Positions 25,001-33,486 of a DNA stretch of 64,000 nucleotides are shown here, in pieces. Under the pieces are notes generated by a model. It made no database searches, was not told where the DNA came from, and saw only the letters and a program-made list of their open reading frames with translations. Origin of the DNA: Mucilaginibacter dorajii (GTDB lineage: Bacteria; Bacteroidota; Bacteroidia; Sphingobacteriales; Sphingobacteriaceae); the NCBI RefSeq assembly GCF_024808255.1, contig NZ_JANTYS010000010.1, positions 124,001-188,000 on the forward strand. Reading direction: 5' to 3'. The first letter of the stretch is position 1. Each line of letters opens with the position of its first letter. The translations under genes were made by a program, and so were the position numbers.

Positions 25001-28000
25001 TGTATTTGCGCAAATCATTATAAAAAGTACGGAAGGCAGCCCTTGAATAGCCATCGCGCAGTTTTTTTACATCTACAGATAATGATTGCTCATTAAGTTT
25101 GGTGTTGGTTTGCAGGTTATTATAATTGCGCTGGCGCTGAATGCCCGGCGGTACCACATAAGGGATAGGTGTACGGTTACCATTTTCCTCAATGTTTACA
25201 GCCTGCACATCAATGCTTGAATTGTCTATCGGTGGATTGCTGATCGATGGATCGGCAATTACGTTAAGCAGGTTCCGCTCAGTATTGAAAGCACGCCACT
25301 CACCGCGCACCAATTCTAAAGTAGCAAAACGGAGGATGGCGGTATCGGCAAAATTGGTCATAAACATCCGCATAAAACGGATGGCTTTAAAATCTTCAAT
25401 ATTACCCACCTTACTATCATAACCCGTAATAGGGATCCTGAACTGGTACCATGTTACCGCCTGTGTGGTACCGTTCGGCAACTTTACATTGGCAGTTACT
25501 TTATCGCTTATGTTGTTTTGCCCAACAACCATATCGCCGGGGCGGATAGATACCTTGTATTGAAAGTACGCGTCTTCCTGGCTCATGTTATTATCCCGGT
25601 TGATGTCCTCGCCATCGGGCAACGAGGTTGATGCCGAGTTTTGGATACCCAGTTCGGCCTGTGACTGTGCCGATGTTTTGGAGTTACCATCGGTACCATT
25701 GTACTTAGCGTAGCGGTCAAGGATCCCTAAACGGGCCTGGTCAAGCGCGGCACCCTGGTAATATTGGTAATCATCAGATGATGGGTCATTGGCAAAGGCC
25801 GTAGCGGCCGCCGTATTCAGCTGCCCTTTTACCTGGTTCACCACGGGGGCAAATTTGGTTCTTTCATCCGCATCATTCAGTCCATCCAAACCAACATCCT
25901 GCAAACGTCGGGCATCGGGGTTGTTGTCAAACGCGTTAATAACAGGTTGTAATTTTGATACCCGGCCCCAATGGGTTTCATCAACCTGGGTAAGGTCGCC
26001 ATTTACGGGCAAGGCGTTTTCCAAACTCTTGCGCCCGTCTTTCAAAATATCTTCAGAGATGCTGCCTAAGTTAAAATACAGATCGCCGCCTGCCGAGTTG
26101 GGCTTGTATATAAACGGATCGAGCACCCAAAATTCGATATACGATACGTTTAACGATTCAAAATCATTGGTTTCCAATTTCCTGAACATACCACCCCAGC
26201 GCGATTTGGGGTTTTGTAATGTACCATCAGGGTTTATACTTGTGGTGGTATAGTTATATTGCCCGCGCACATTTGGATAAAAGGCCATATTCAGGGTAGC
26301 CAAACTCAAAGGCTGCCCGGTTGACGATTGTTTATTAGGGAATACTTCCTGCTCCAATACCTGGCGCGCGTAATGATTTGATAGATCGTTACGGGAAACA
26401 TTGATATTACCCGAGTTAGTGTAAAATATAGGATCGATATTATAAAAGGCCAGGCGGGCACGGTTGTAACCATAACTCAGATCGTCAAACAAAGCCGACT
26501 CGGTGAAAAGCTGCGGTGTACCGGAAATTTGCCAGGCATTCGCGCTTTTGATATCGATGATAGACTGGCTGTTTTCAAAGTCGTCAAGGTATGAGGTTCC
26601 GTTTTTTGAGCCTGCAAAGTTCAATGCGCCAGGGCTACCGGGTAACAGTTGTGCAAACTCTCCCGAAAAATTAACCGATGATGGCGCTTTGGTATGAATA
26701 AGTGGGATTTTATCAACCAGCCTGGTTAAAAACCGGGATTGAGAACTGTAATTGGCATCAAAACCCCAGATAGTGTTTGAGATGGATTCTTCGCCGGCTA
26801 TTTCATTTTGGGTGATAGGCTGCTCGGTTAAGTGCATAATGGTACCACCCAAATTCAGCTTATCATTTACATGGTAATCAAATCTTGACCCATATAAGGA
26901 TTTTTGCTGAACGCCAAAGAGCTCATTATTTTCGAGTTTTACGCTGATGGGCTGGCCCGATGACAACAAAGCCTGGTTAAGCACCCTAATTCGCCCCGAA
27001 TTGTAATCAATAGTATAATCGGTACCCTCATTTAACTTAAGCTGCCCGGAAGTTACCGTTACCGAACCCTGCGGAATGTTCACTGCGTTTAACTGGTACT
27101 CCGATCCACCGGTTGATGAATAAGTTCCTTTGATCACGTACCGGTTAAGTGCCGGGAAAAACTGCTGGGCTATGGTTTTGGTAGAATCATATAAAGGTTG
27201 GTACACATATCGCTTGGCCAGGTCGGCTTCGCCGGCAGTAAATTTGGCGGCCAGGTCCGATCCAAAGGGCTCTATCGTAGGGAACACAATGCGGCCGTTT
27301 TGCGAATCGATAGTGATCCCTTCCAAAAAATCGAAATAGCCATCGGGTTGCTTGTCGCTTTGCTGGTTCAAATTATCAAGCCCGGTAACCTGCAGCCACA
27401 GCTTGCCTTTGGTGTTGGCCCCCTCTTCCATCACCGTTTTTTCGATACCCGATTTATCATCCAGGCGGGTAACGGTAAGTTTAAAGTTGGTAGGAGCTAT
27501 CTGGAAAGCACCAAGGGAATAGATATTTTTCATCATCAGATCCCATGTTGGCAGGTTGGTTTTCAGTAGCTCGCTTTTCAGCAATTTTACAAAAAGCACT
27601 TTTGGGGTAGTAGGATCAACCGCCACATCGCTGCTAAACTCACCTACCTGGTACTGCACGCCGTTTATGGTGTACTGGTAGGCCACCGCCAAAACCTCAT
27701 CGTTATTTAATGGATAATTAAGGGATATATAGCCCAACTGCGGGCTCAGCTTATAATCCTTATCTAAAACAAGCTTGCGCGCATAAGTTAGCTTCGAATA
27801 ATTATCAGTGTAACTATTGCTACTTCCTAACGATTGAAAATATGTAGCTATAGCGTTTGAATTGGTTTGCCTTACAGCAGATGGCAAACCATTTAACAGC
27901 GAGTTGGACTGTTGCGCAAAACCCGGCCCTTTAAAGCCTGCGGGCAAAGCGCTAAAGCCGGCACCACCCTGAAGATGAGTATTATATGGCTTATTTTCGC

Positions 28001-29090
28001 CCAGATCCAGGAAAGCCAATATATCCCTCGAATCGGTAGTTACGTTAGTGCGGTTGGTTGTCCAAACTTCAATTTTGGTAATGTTGATGTTTGAGCTGAT
28101 GATAGGGATGTTTGCCAGCGCCCGGTTGTAGTTATTACGAAAATACTGCGATAAAAAGAAATGCTTGTTGGCCTCATAATCTGCCGGGGTAAGCCTGAAC
28201 TCGCCCTGTTGTGAACCATTGGTAATGGTAATGGTTTTTGATTGTGAGCGCTGTTGCGATAAAATACTGGTTACATCCAGCCTGCCAAACTTCAACTTGG
28301 TTTTTACACCAAACAGGGCCTGGCTACCGGTGATGAGCGTGGTAGGCAAGGGCATACTTACCGTACCGGCTTCTATTTTTTGAATGATCTCATCAGGCGA
28401 TCCGGTATAATCCAGCTTTACCTGGTTTTCAAACTGAAACTGGGCCTCGGTGTTGTAGTTGGTTGTAATCTTTAACTTATCGCCAATATTACCGGTTACG
28501 TTTAACTGGATCTTTTGATCAAAGTTAAAGTTAAACTGGCTGCGCTGCCTTGTATTAAACAGTGGGTTCTCGTTTTTATTAACCTGGCCAGACATGATCA
28601 TTTCTGCCGATCCCTGAGGACGGATATCGATCTTATCACTGCCAAACATCTGCTCAAACGTACGGCTCCGCACCTTAATCACCGGGATAAAACCAGGTTG
28701 TTGCGAATCATAGGCATAGTTATCTGCCAGTTGTTTATAATAGCTACGTTGTTCTGATCTTTCTTTTAGTTTTAGGTATTGCGCAAAGGTTAGGTATTGG
28801 GGGGCACGGTATAATAAATTTCCTACACGTTCATACAGGATATATCGGTTGGTTACAGGATCATACTCAACCGTACGCACCAGTCCCGGCGGGTCCGAAC
28901 TGAAAATACCATCCCTGAGCCTAACATTTTTGGGTTGGGCCAGGTCAAGGGGTGCGGGCGTACTTCTTTGGGTTGTATCAATCCTGGTTTTCTGAGCCTG
29001 CTGTTGCTGCGCATAAGCGCCGTTCAGCACGCCGAAAGCAAGAATTAACAACCCACTTATAATAATATTATAAGTAAATATTTTTATCAA
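22032..29090 (-). CDS. sprA: Type IX secretion translocon protein SprA (Sov)
   Basis: 2352 residues, the expected giant size. Signal peptide: IFTYNIIISGLLILAFGVLN followed by GAYAQQQ. The N-terminal region has QPGFIPVIKVRSRTFEQMFG and VNKNENPLFNTRQRSQFNFN; the middle has GLDKSGIVWFDELRLTDFD. Long stretches of Bacteroidota SprA beta-strand pattern follow to a C-terminal barrel (NINLKLLLQ-type end). SprA forms the 36-strand outer-membrane pore of the T9SS, which also serves gliding motility. The start codon is TTG at 29090: an in-frame TGA lies two codons upstream and no ATG precedes the signal peptide. 24 bases after ruvA. Confidence 0.96.
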   Translation of the reverse strand: MIKIFTYNIIISGLLILAFGVLNGAYAQQQQAQKTRIDTTQRSTPAPLDLAQPKNVRLRDGIFSSDPPGLVRTVEYDPVTNRYILYERVGNLLYRAPQYLTFAQYLKLKERSEQRSYYKQLADNYAYDSQQPGFIPVIKVRSRTFEQMFGSDKIDIRPQGSAEMIMSGQVNKNENPLFNTRQRSQFNFNFDQKIQLNVTGNIGDKLKITTNYNTEAQFQFENQVKLDYTGSPDEIIQKIEAGTVSMPLPTTLITGSQALFGVKTKLKFGRLDVTSILSQQRSQSKTITITNGSQQGEFRLTPADYEANKHFFLSQYFRNNYNRALANIPIISSNINITKIEVWTTNRTNVTTDSRDILAFLDLGENKPYNTHLQGGAGFSALPAGFKGPGFAQQSNSLLNGLPSAVRQTNSNAIATYFQSLGSSNSYTDNYSKLTYARKLVLDKDYKLSPQLGYISLNYPLNNDEVLAVAYQYTINGVQYQVGEFSSDVAVDPTTPKVLFVKLLKSELLKTNLPTWDLMMKNIYSLGAFQIAPTNFKLTVTRLDDKSGIEKTVMEEGANTKGKLWLQVTGLDNLNQQSDKQPDGYFDFLEGITIDSQNGRIVFPTIEPFGSDLAAKFTAGEADLAKRYVYQPLYDSTKTIAQQFFPALNRYVIKGTYSSTGGSEYQLNAVNIPQGSVTVTSGQLKLNEGTDYTIDYNSGRIRVLNQALLSSGQPISVKLENNELFGVQQKSLYGSRFDYHVNDKLNLGGTIMHLTEQPITQNEIAGEESISNTIWGFDANYSSQSRFLTRLVDKIPLIHTKAPSSVNFSGEFAQLLPGSPGALNFAGSKNGTSYLDDFENSQSIIDIKSANAWQISGTPQLFTESALFDDLSYGYNRARLAFYNIDPIFYTNSGNINVSRNDLSNHYARQVLEQEVFPNKQSSTGQPLSLATLNMAFYPNVRGQYNYTTTSINPDGTLQNPKSRWGGMFRKLETNDFESLNVSYIEFWVLDPFIYKPNSAGGDLYFNLGSISEDILKDGRKSLENALPVNGDLTQVDETHWGRVSKLQPVINAFDNNPDARRLQDVGLDGLNDADERTKFAPVVNQVKGQLNTAAATAFANDPSSDDYQYYQGAALDQARLGILDRYAKYNGTDGNSKTSAQSQAELGIQNSASTSLPDGEDINRDNNMSQEDAYFQYKVSIRPGDMVVGQNNISDKVTANVKLPNGTTQAVTWYQFRIPITGYDSKVGNIEDFKAIRFMRMFMTNFADTAILRFATLELVRGEWRAFNTERNLLNVIADPSISNPPIDNSSIDVQAVNIEENGNRTPIPYVVPPGIQRQRNYNNLQTNTKLNEQSLSVDVKKLRDGYSRAAFRTFYNDLRKYKRIQMFVHAEGDQLKDNDINAFIRLGVDYQDNYYEYEVPLKITQPGTADPDAIWPTANAIDLELGLLTRAKLKRNHSNVAYNEVFKYTEGSQTVYIKGQPDLSRLRTIMIGVRNPLKGTNTTVTDDGLDKSGIVWFDELRLTDFDQRGGWAATARLDTKLADFADVTFSGSKTTVGFGTLDSRLNDRSQSDDQIYDISATAELGKFFPDKSGIHIPAYINVSSQRSMPQYDPGSPDIELKQTLAAATSKQERDSIRNAAVDYTLRRSINFTNIHKAKTNPSAANHIWDVENLNLSYAYTQFLHHDFTTQNDVEKTYHLTFAYNYTNTPKYYSPFSKIIKNNLLALARDINFSILPSRLNFSINFDRFYSENTLRDNDPNNFIPIPTTTFNKYFNITRVYGIGWNLTKSLQLDIDATNLSVVDEPAGRINGLKRDTLWDNLKKLGRTTNYNHTLNVNYTLPLSKIPGMDWASVVTRYSAHFNWQTQPLFAINDPSYDVGNSISNLREINVAPTLNMVSLYNKFPFIRKANNPNTPNGIGKVLIGLLTSVKNVSGTYSRKGGIYLPGYLPQSGIFGENSDYNAPGIGFLLGSQTDIRAKAVANGWISTDTLQNQLYTKSVNEDLHLRAVIEPFKDLRIELIALKTQEHDYQSNFKYLASTNSIETLSPVTTGSYTISYLTIGTAFKKTTGIDNTSPLFQKLLDNRRVISQKLASQNPNSTRLVDSAGFFDGYGQNSQNVLVPAFIAAYTGKNVNKSSLSQFPKIPIPNWDIRYTGLSKLPFLSDVFDSFDLSHGYRSSYNVNGFTTLLQYQETHGASSARDLNNDFLPYYQFSQVTIFEQFVPLLGANMRFKNSMTANLEFRQSRTLSLSLLNSQLAQQNEKIVVFGFGYHTKNFHFPFGWMEGSAPKDVNFKVDFSLRDNKTLIYRADVQAAEISSGAQNITVRPSIDYVINQRFNLNLFYDSNLTRPYTSQTFNTAFTNFGINLKLLLQ

Positions 29091-29114
29091 AAGTCAAGTC
29101 GAATTTGAACGTAA

Positions 29115-29699
29115 TTATAATGTTTTTAATGCAAACTTTATAAGCTGTTCTACGGTTAATTCACCACCATTGTTACTCATTTGCTGGTCAAGAACCTTCT
29201 CTGCCGCGTTCTTGGCGAAGCCCAGCATTACCAGGGCGGTAAGTGCTTCATCCTTAGCAGTTTTATCAACCGGCACAACGGTAAGGGTGTCAGGTCCTTC
29301 TTTCCGTAGTTTATCCTGTAATTCCAGGATTACCCGCTGGGCCGATTTTGGACCAATACCTTTGATGCGTTGGATGACTGCCACGTTACCATTTACAATG
29401 GCAGCCTGGATCTCGGCCGGGGTTATTGATGACAGCATCATGCGCGCGGTATTTGGCCCTATACCTGATATGGAGATCAGGTGCATAAATAAGCGGCGCT
29501 CACCATCATCGGCAAAACCGTACAGGGTGAGCGCATCTTCTTTTACATGCTGCCAAACGTATAGTTTGCAGCTTTCATGAGCACCAAGTTTTGAATAAGT
29601 ATTTAACGATATATTAATGTGATAACCTATGCCACCGGCATCAATAACTACATGCGACGCGCTTTTAAAAATCAGTTTACCACTAATATAATCGTACAT
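29115..29699 (-). CDS. ruvA: Holliday junction DNA helicase subunit RuvA
   Basis: 194 residues. Domain I starts MYDYISGKLIFKSASHVVID and GGIGYHINIS. Domain II carries the helix-hairpin-helix motifs ISGIGPNTARMML and IKGIGPKSAQRVILELQDKL. The flexible acidic linker and domain III (ALTALVMLGFAKNAAEKVL) end the protein. RuvA tetramers bind Holliday junctions and load the RuvB motor. Located upstream of sprA in the same orientation, an arrangement often seen in Bacteroidota. Confidence 0.96.
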   Translation of the reverse strand: MYDYISGKLIFKSASHVVIDAGGIGYHINISLNTYSKLGAHESCKLYVWQHVKEDALTLYGFADDGERRLFMHLISISGIGPNTARMMLSSITPAEIQAAIVNGNVAVIQRIKGIGPKSAQRVILELQDKLRKEGPDTLTVVPVDKTAKDEALTALVMLGFAKNAAEKVLDQQMSNNGGELTVEQLIKFALKTL

Positions 29700-29739
29700 A
29701 AATATTATTTCCTTGTTAGTTTTTTAAAAATGGCCAGGT

Positions 29740-32016
29740 TTATTTATCGCCGGCTTTAACCTGTGCAGTAATTACCGCTATGGTTACCATGTTTACAATT
29801 TCACGTACCGAGCTACCTAATTGCAATACATGCACCGGTTTTTTAAGGCCTAATAATATTGGCCCAACAGCTTCCGCACCGCCTATCTCCTGCAACAATT
29901 TGTAGGCAATGTTACCCGATTCCAGGTTAGGGAATATCAGCGTATTAGCGGGTTTACCGTTCAGTGTAGAGAACGGAAAATTATCGGCAAGCAAATCGGC
30001 GTTTAAGGCAAAGTTGGCCTGCATATCGCCATCAACCACCATATCGGGATATTTGGCATGCAGTATTTTTACCGTTTCCCTGGTCTTTTCGGGGATCTCG
30101 CCTTCGTTCGATCCAAAATTGGAGTACGATAGCAAAGCTACCCTTGGCGCGATATTGAACCGTTTAACCGAGCGTTCTATCAGCACCGTAATATCAACCA
30201 GCTCTTGCACCGTTGGGTTTACGTTTACTGTGGTATCGCCAAAAAACACAGGTCCTTTAGGCGTTATCATCATATACATACCGGCTACCCGGTTTACACC
30301 ATCTTCGGTACCAATGATCTGTAAGGCCGGCTTAACGGTGGTTACATAATCTTTGGTTAAGCCCGAGATCAATGCATCAGCGCGGCCAAACTGCACCATG
30401 CTGGCACCGTAATAATTACGGTCGATCATCATTTTGCGGGCCTCAAATAAGGTAATCCCCCTGCGCTGGCGCTTTTTATAAAGGAAATCAACATACTCCT
30501 CCATATTTTCGCAACCCTCGCGCGGGTCGATGATCTGTACATCGCCCAGGTCAATCTCATTTTCGCGCATGATCTTTTTGATCTTTTCAATGTTACCCAG
30601 CAATATCGGGGTAGCAATACCTTCCTCTTTTACTATCTGGGCCGATCTTAGGATCTTGTAGTTATCAGCCTCGGCAAAAACCACGCGTTTAGGGCTTTGC
30701 TTGGCCTTGTTGGTGAGGTTGCGCAACAGCTTATCATTATTACCCAGGCGCGACCGTAATTCTTCGGCATAGGCATCCCAATCGGTGATCACCTTGCGGG
30801 CTACGCCCGATTCGATAGCTGCCTTTGCAACAGCCATAGATACCTCGGTGATCAGCCTTTGATCCATTGGTTTAGGGATAATATAATCCCTGCCAAATTT
30901 AAGGTTGGTAATATTATAGGCCAGGTTAACAGCCTCGGGAACCGGCTTTTTGGCCATTTCGGCTATAGCAATGGTAGCCGCGATTTTCATTTCCTCGTTG
31001 ATGGCCGTTGCCCTTACGTCAAGCGCGCCCCTGAATATATAAGGGAAACCCAATACGTTATTTACCTGGTTAGGGAAATCCGACCGGCCGGTTGCCATAA
31101 TAATATCCTCACGGGCGCTGATGGCCAGGTCATAATCAATTTCGGGCACAGGGTTAGCCATGGCAAATACCACCGGTTTTTTAGCCATTGATTTGAGCAT
31201 GGCCGGGGTTACTACGTTACCGGCAGAAAGACCAACAAATACGTCGGCATCTTTCATGGCATCGGCCAGTGTTTTAACATCGGTACGGCTTGTAGCAAAC
31301 TCCATCCTGATATCATCAAGATCGGTGCGTTGCTCGTTTAATACCCCATTGATATCAAACATCACCAGGTTTTCCTTTTTAACGCCTAATGACAGGTACA
31401 TTTTAGAGCAGGATACCGCGGCAGCGCCGGCACCGTTCACTACCATTTTAATCTTATCCAGTTTTTTCCCCTGAATTTCGCAGGCATTCATCAAGGCCGC
31501 GCCAGATATAATGGCGGTACCATGCTGGTCATCATGCATTACCGGGATATTCATTTCGGCTTTAAGCCTGCGTTCTATCTCAAAGCAGGTTGGGGCCGAA
31601 ATATCTTCGAGGTTTACACCGCCGAAGGTAGGCTCAAGTGCCTTTACAATATTTACAAATTCGTCAACAGTTTTGGCGTTTACCTCCAGGTCAAAAACAT
31701 CTATATCGGCATAAATTTTAAACAGCAGGCCTTTACCTTCCATTACCGGTTTACTGGCCTCGGGACCAATATTACCTAAACCCAATACCGCCGTACCGTT
31801 ACTGATTACAGCTACCAGGTTACCTTTGGCTGTGTATTTATATACGTCATCAACATTATCGGCTATGCGCAGGCAGGGTTCGGCCACACCGGGCGAGTAA
31901 GCCATTGTAAGATCTCGTTGCGAATTGGTAGGCTTGGTGGGCACTACTTGTATCTTCCCGGGACGACCCATTGAATGATAATTCAGGGCATCCTGTTTAC
32001 GGTTGTTCTTATTCAT
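29740..32016 (-). CDS. maeB: NADP-dependent malic enzyme with C-terminal phosphotransacetylase domain
   Basis: 758 residues from the ATG at 32016. A TTG at 32031 would add five residues, but it would sit 5 bases from the -7 box. Malic enzyme part (~1-430): YSPGVAEPCLRIAD, MHDDQHGTAIISGAAL, the NADP fold VVNGAGAAAVSCSKMYLSLG and FAMANPVPEIDYD. The C-terminal ~320 residues are a phosphotransacetylase-like domain (VVFAEADNYKILRSAQIV, LQLGSSVREIVNMVTIAV) that is regulatory in MaeB. Converts malate to pyruvate with NADPH production. Preceded by a well-formed promoter. Confidence 0.96.
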   Translation of the reverse strand: MNKNNRKQDALNYHSMGRPGKIQVVPTKPTNSQRDLTMAYSPGVAEPCLRIADNVDDVYKYTAKGNLVAVISNGTAVLGLGNIGPEASKPVMEGKGLLFKIYADIDVFDLEVNAKTVDEFVNIVKALEPTFGGVNLEDISAPTCFEIERRLKAEMNIPVMHDDQHGTAIISGAALMNACEIQGKKLDKIKMVVNGAGAAAVSCSKMYLSLGVKKENLVMFDINGVLNEQRTDLDDIRMEFATSRTDVKTLADAMKDADVFVGLSAGNVVTPAMLKSMAKKPVVFAMANPVPEIDYDLAISAREDIIMATGRSDFPNQVNNVLGFPYIFRGALDVRATAINEEMKIAATIAIAEMAKKPVPEAVNLAYNITNLKFGRDYIIPKPMDQRLITEVSMAVAKAAIESGVARKVITDWDAYAEELRSRLGNNDKLLRNLTNKAKQSPKRVVFAEADNYKILRSAQIVKEEGIATPILLGNIEKIKKIMRENEIDLGDVQIIDPREGCENMEEYVDFLYKKRQRRGITLFEARKMMIDRNYYGASMVQFGRADALISGLTKDYVTTVKPALQIIGTEDGVNRVAGMYMMITPKGPVFFGDTTVNVNPTVQELVDITVLIERSVKRFNIAPRVALLSYSNFGSNEGEIPEKTRETVKILHAKYPDMVVDGDMQANFALNADLLADNFPFSTLNGKPANTLIFPNLESGNIAYKLLQEIGGAEAVGPILLGLKKPVHVLQLGSSVREIVNMVTIAVITAQVKAGDK

Positions 32017-32036
32017 CTTCTCAAAATTCAAGCGCC

Positions 32037-32069
32037 CAAAATTACAATTCTTTTTATGGTAACCTCAAA
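32037..32069 (-). promoter_or_regulatory. Bacteroidota-type promoter of maeB
   Basis: On the minus strand, TTTG (32069-32066), 21-base spacer, TAATTTTG (32044-32037). This fits the -33 TTTG / -7 TAnnTTTG consensus of the Bacteroidota primary sigma factor with normal spacing. Expected transcription start is near 32032, giving a leader of about 16 bases before the ATG at 32016. The -33 box abuts the terminator of the upstream gene. Confidence 0.7.
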
Positions 32070-32107
32070 TAAAAAAGCCCGGTTTTGAAACATGTCAAAA
32101 TCGGGCT
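32070..32107 (-). terminator. Rho-independent terminator of the LysM transglycosylase gene
   Basis: Stem arms 32076-32088 (AGCCCGGTTTTGA) and 32095-32107 (TCAAAATCGGGCT) pair over 13 positions with one G-T wobble and a 6-base loop. On the minus strand the hairpin is followed by a run of seven T. It lies 28 bases past the stop of the transglycosylase gene. Confidence 0.85.
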
Positions 32108-32134
32108 ATTCCGTAACCGGATATTATCCTGTAT

Positions 32135-33421
32135 TTACAAGGTAGGTTTAGTATCAGCAGATACACTTGCCGAGATATCACCACCAGCCGCAACCCTTAT
32201 TGTTTTACCTACAGGCGCGCGGTTGCTTTCCAGGTTATTCCATACTTTAAGATCGTGCACCTCGCAGCCAAACAAATCGGCTATACCAGCCAGTGTTTCG
32301 CCCTTTTTAACTTTATGATAGGTAGTTATCTTACGATCTGTTTTACCCGTTTCCACATAAGCAGGGTGCACTACAGGAGCTGCCACCGCGTAAACCGGGG
32401 CTGGTTTGGCAAACTCCATAGGAGCTACCGCATCGCCGGCGCTGTTCAATACATTATATAAAGCTGCAAAATTTTCTTTTGAGGTTTGCGGCAGGATGAG
32501 CCTGCGCGGCGCATTTGGCGTACCATTTACAATTAACCTGCGATAAGCCGGGTTAAGGATGGTTATTTCGCCGACGCCTACATTTAAGGCGCGGGCCACA
32601 TTACTTAACGATACAAACTTTTTAACCATTACTGTATCCGTTTTTATCGAAAAGTTGCAGGCCTGGGCTACAATGTTGTGCTTGCCAAAATAGTTCATCA
32701 CGTAGTTCATGGCTATAAAAGCAGGCACATAACCACGGGTTTCGGCAGGCAGGTATTGGCGGATAGTCCAGAAATCACTCCCGGCACCTGCTTTTTCCAT
32801 GGCATGCTCCACATTGCTTTTGCCGCAATTGTAGGATGCTATGGCCAGCAGCCAATCGCCAAATTCCTGGTAGGCATCTTTCAGATAAGCGGCAGCGGCA
32901 TAGCTGGCCTGGATAGGATCGCGGCGCTCATCTACATAGTCGGTCATGCTTAAGCCGTAAACTTTGGCGGTAGTAGCCATGAACTGCCATGGACCTGTAG
33001 CCCCTACCCTTGATATGGCGTTGGGATCAAGCTTTGACTCTACTATTGATAAAAATTTTATTTCTTCGGGAATGCCCGCGTCGCGGAAAGCTTTCTCATA
33101 AATAGGGAAGTAATATTTGGTAAGCCCGGCAACCTGCCCCATTTCATCACGGTTGTGCATGTACAGGTCAATGTAGCTTTGCACATATTCGTTATAATCT
33201 AACTGAATATCCTTGCGGACAGAATCCAGCCGGCGTTTGTAAATGCTGCCTTGCGCGCCTATAGGCATTGGATGGTTAATTACCGGCACTATGGTAGTAT
33301 CGGCGTTTACATCACCATGAAACGTTGCAAAATGACTGATCTGTTTTGTTGACGGGAGGGCGTGGGCTTGAATGATTTGCAGTAGTGACAGGCAGATGGT
33401 AAGCGTAAATAATCTCTTCAT
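32135..33421 (-). CDS. Lytic murein transglycosylase with LysM domain (MltD-like)
   Basis: 428 residues. The signal peptide ends near LLQIIQAHA. The SLT domain (about 100-240) contains the catalytic Glu in EIKFLSIVESKLDPNAISRV, GATGPWQFMATTAKVYGL and IASYNCGKSNVEHAMEKAG. One or two LysM repeats follow; the clear one at about 365-410 is YHKVKKGETLAGIADLFG followed by LKVWNNLESN. It cleaves peptidoglycan glycan strands with formation of 1,6-anhydro ends, in the periplasm. Monocistronic, with its own terminator. Confidence 0.93.
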   Translation of the reverse strand: MKRLFTLTICLSLLQIIQAHALPSTKQISHFATFHGDVNADTTIVPVINHPMPIGAQGSIYKRRLDSVRKDIQLDYNEYVQSYIDLYMHNRDEMGQVAGLTKYYFPIYEKAFRDAGIPEEIKFLSIVESKLDPNAISRVGATGPWQFMATTAKVYGLSMTDYVDERRDPIQASYAAAAYLKDAYQEFGDWLLAIASYNCGKSNVEHAMEKAGAGSDFWTIRQYLPAETRGYVPAFIAMNYVMNYFGKHNIVAQACNFSIKTDTVMVKKFVSLSNVARALNVGVGEITILNPAYRRLIVNGTPNAPRRLILPQTSKENFAALYNVLNSAGDAVAPMEFAKPAPVYAVAAPVVHPAYVETGKTDRKITTYHKVKKGETLAGIADLFGCEVHDLKVWNNLESNRAPVGKTIRVAAGGDISASVSADTKPTL

Positions 33422-33486
33422 TATTGGTGGATTTGATTAAGTAATGATGCTTGCCGCACCAGATTTCCTACTAAATTATTCCTTTT

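Noticed and set aside
29740..32031. TTG at 32031 as the maeB start
   Set aside because: The promoter places the transcription start near 32032, and an ATG five codons further gives a normal short leader; N-terminal residues before it are not conserved-looking.
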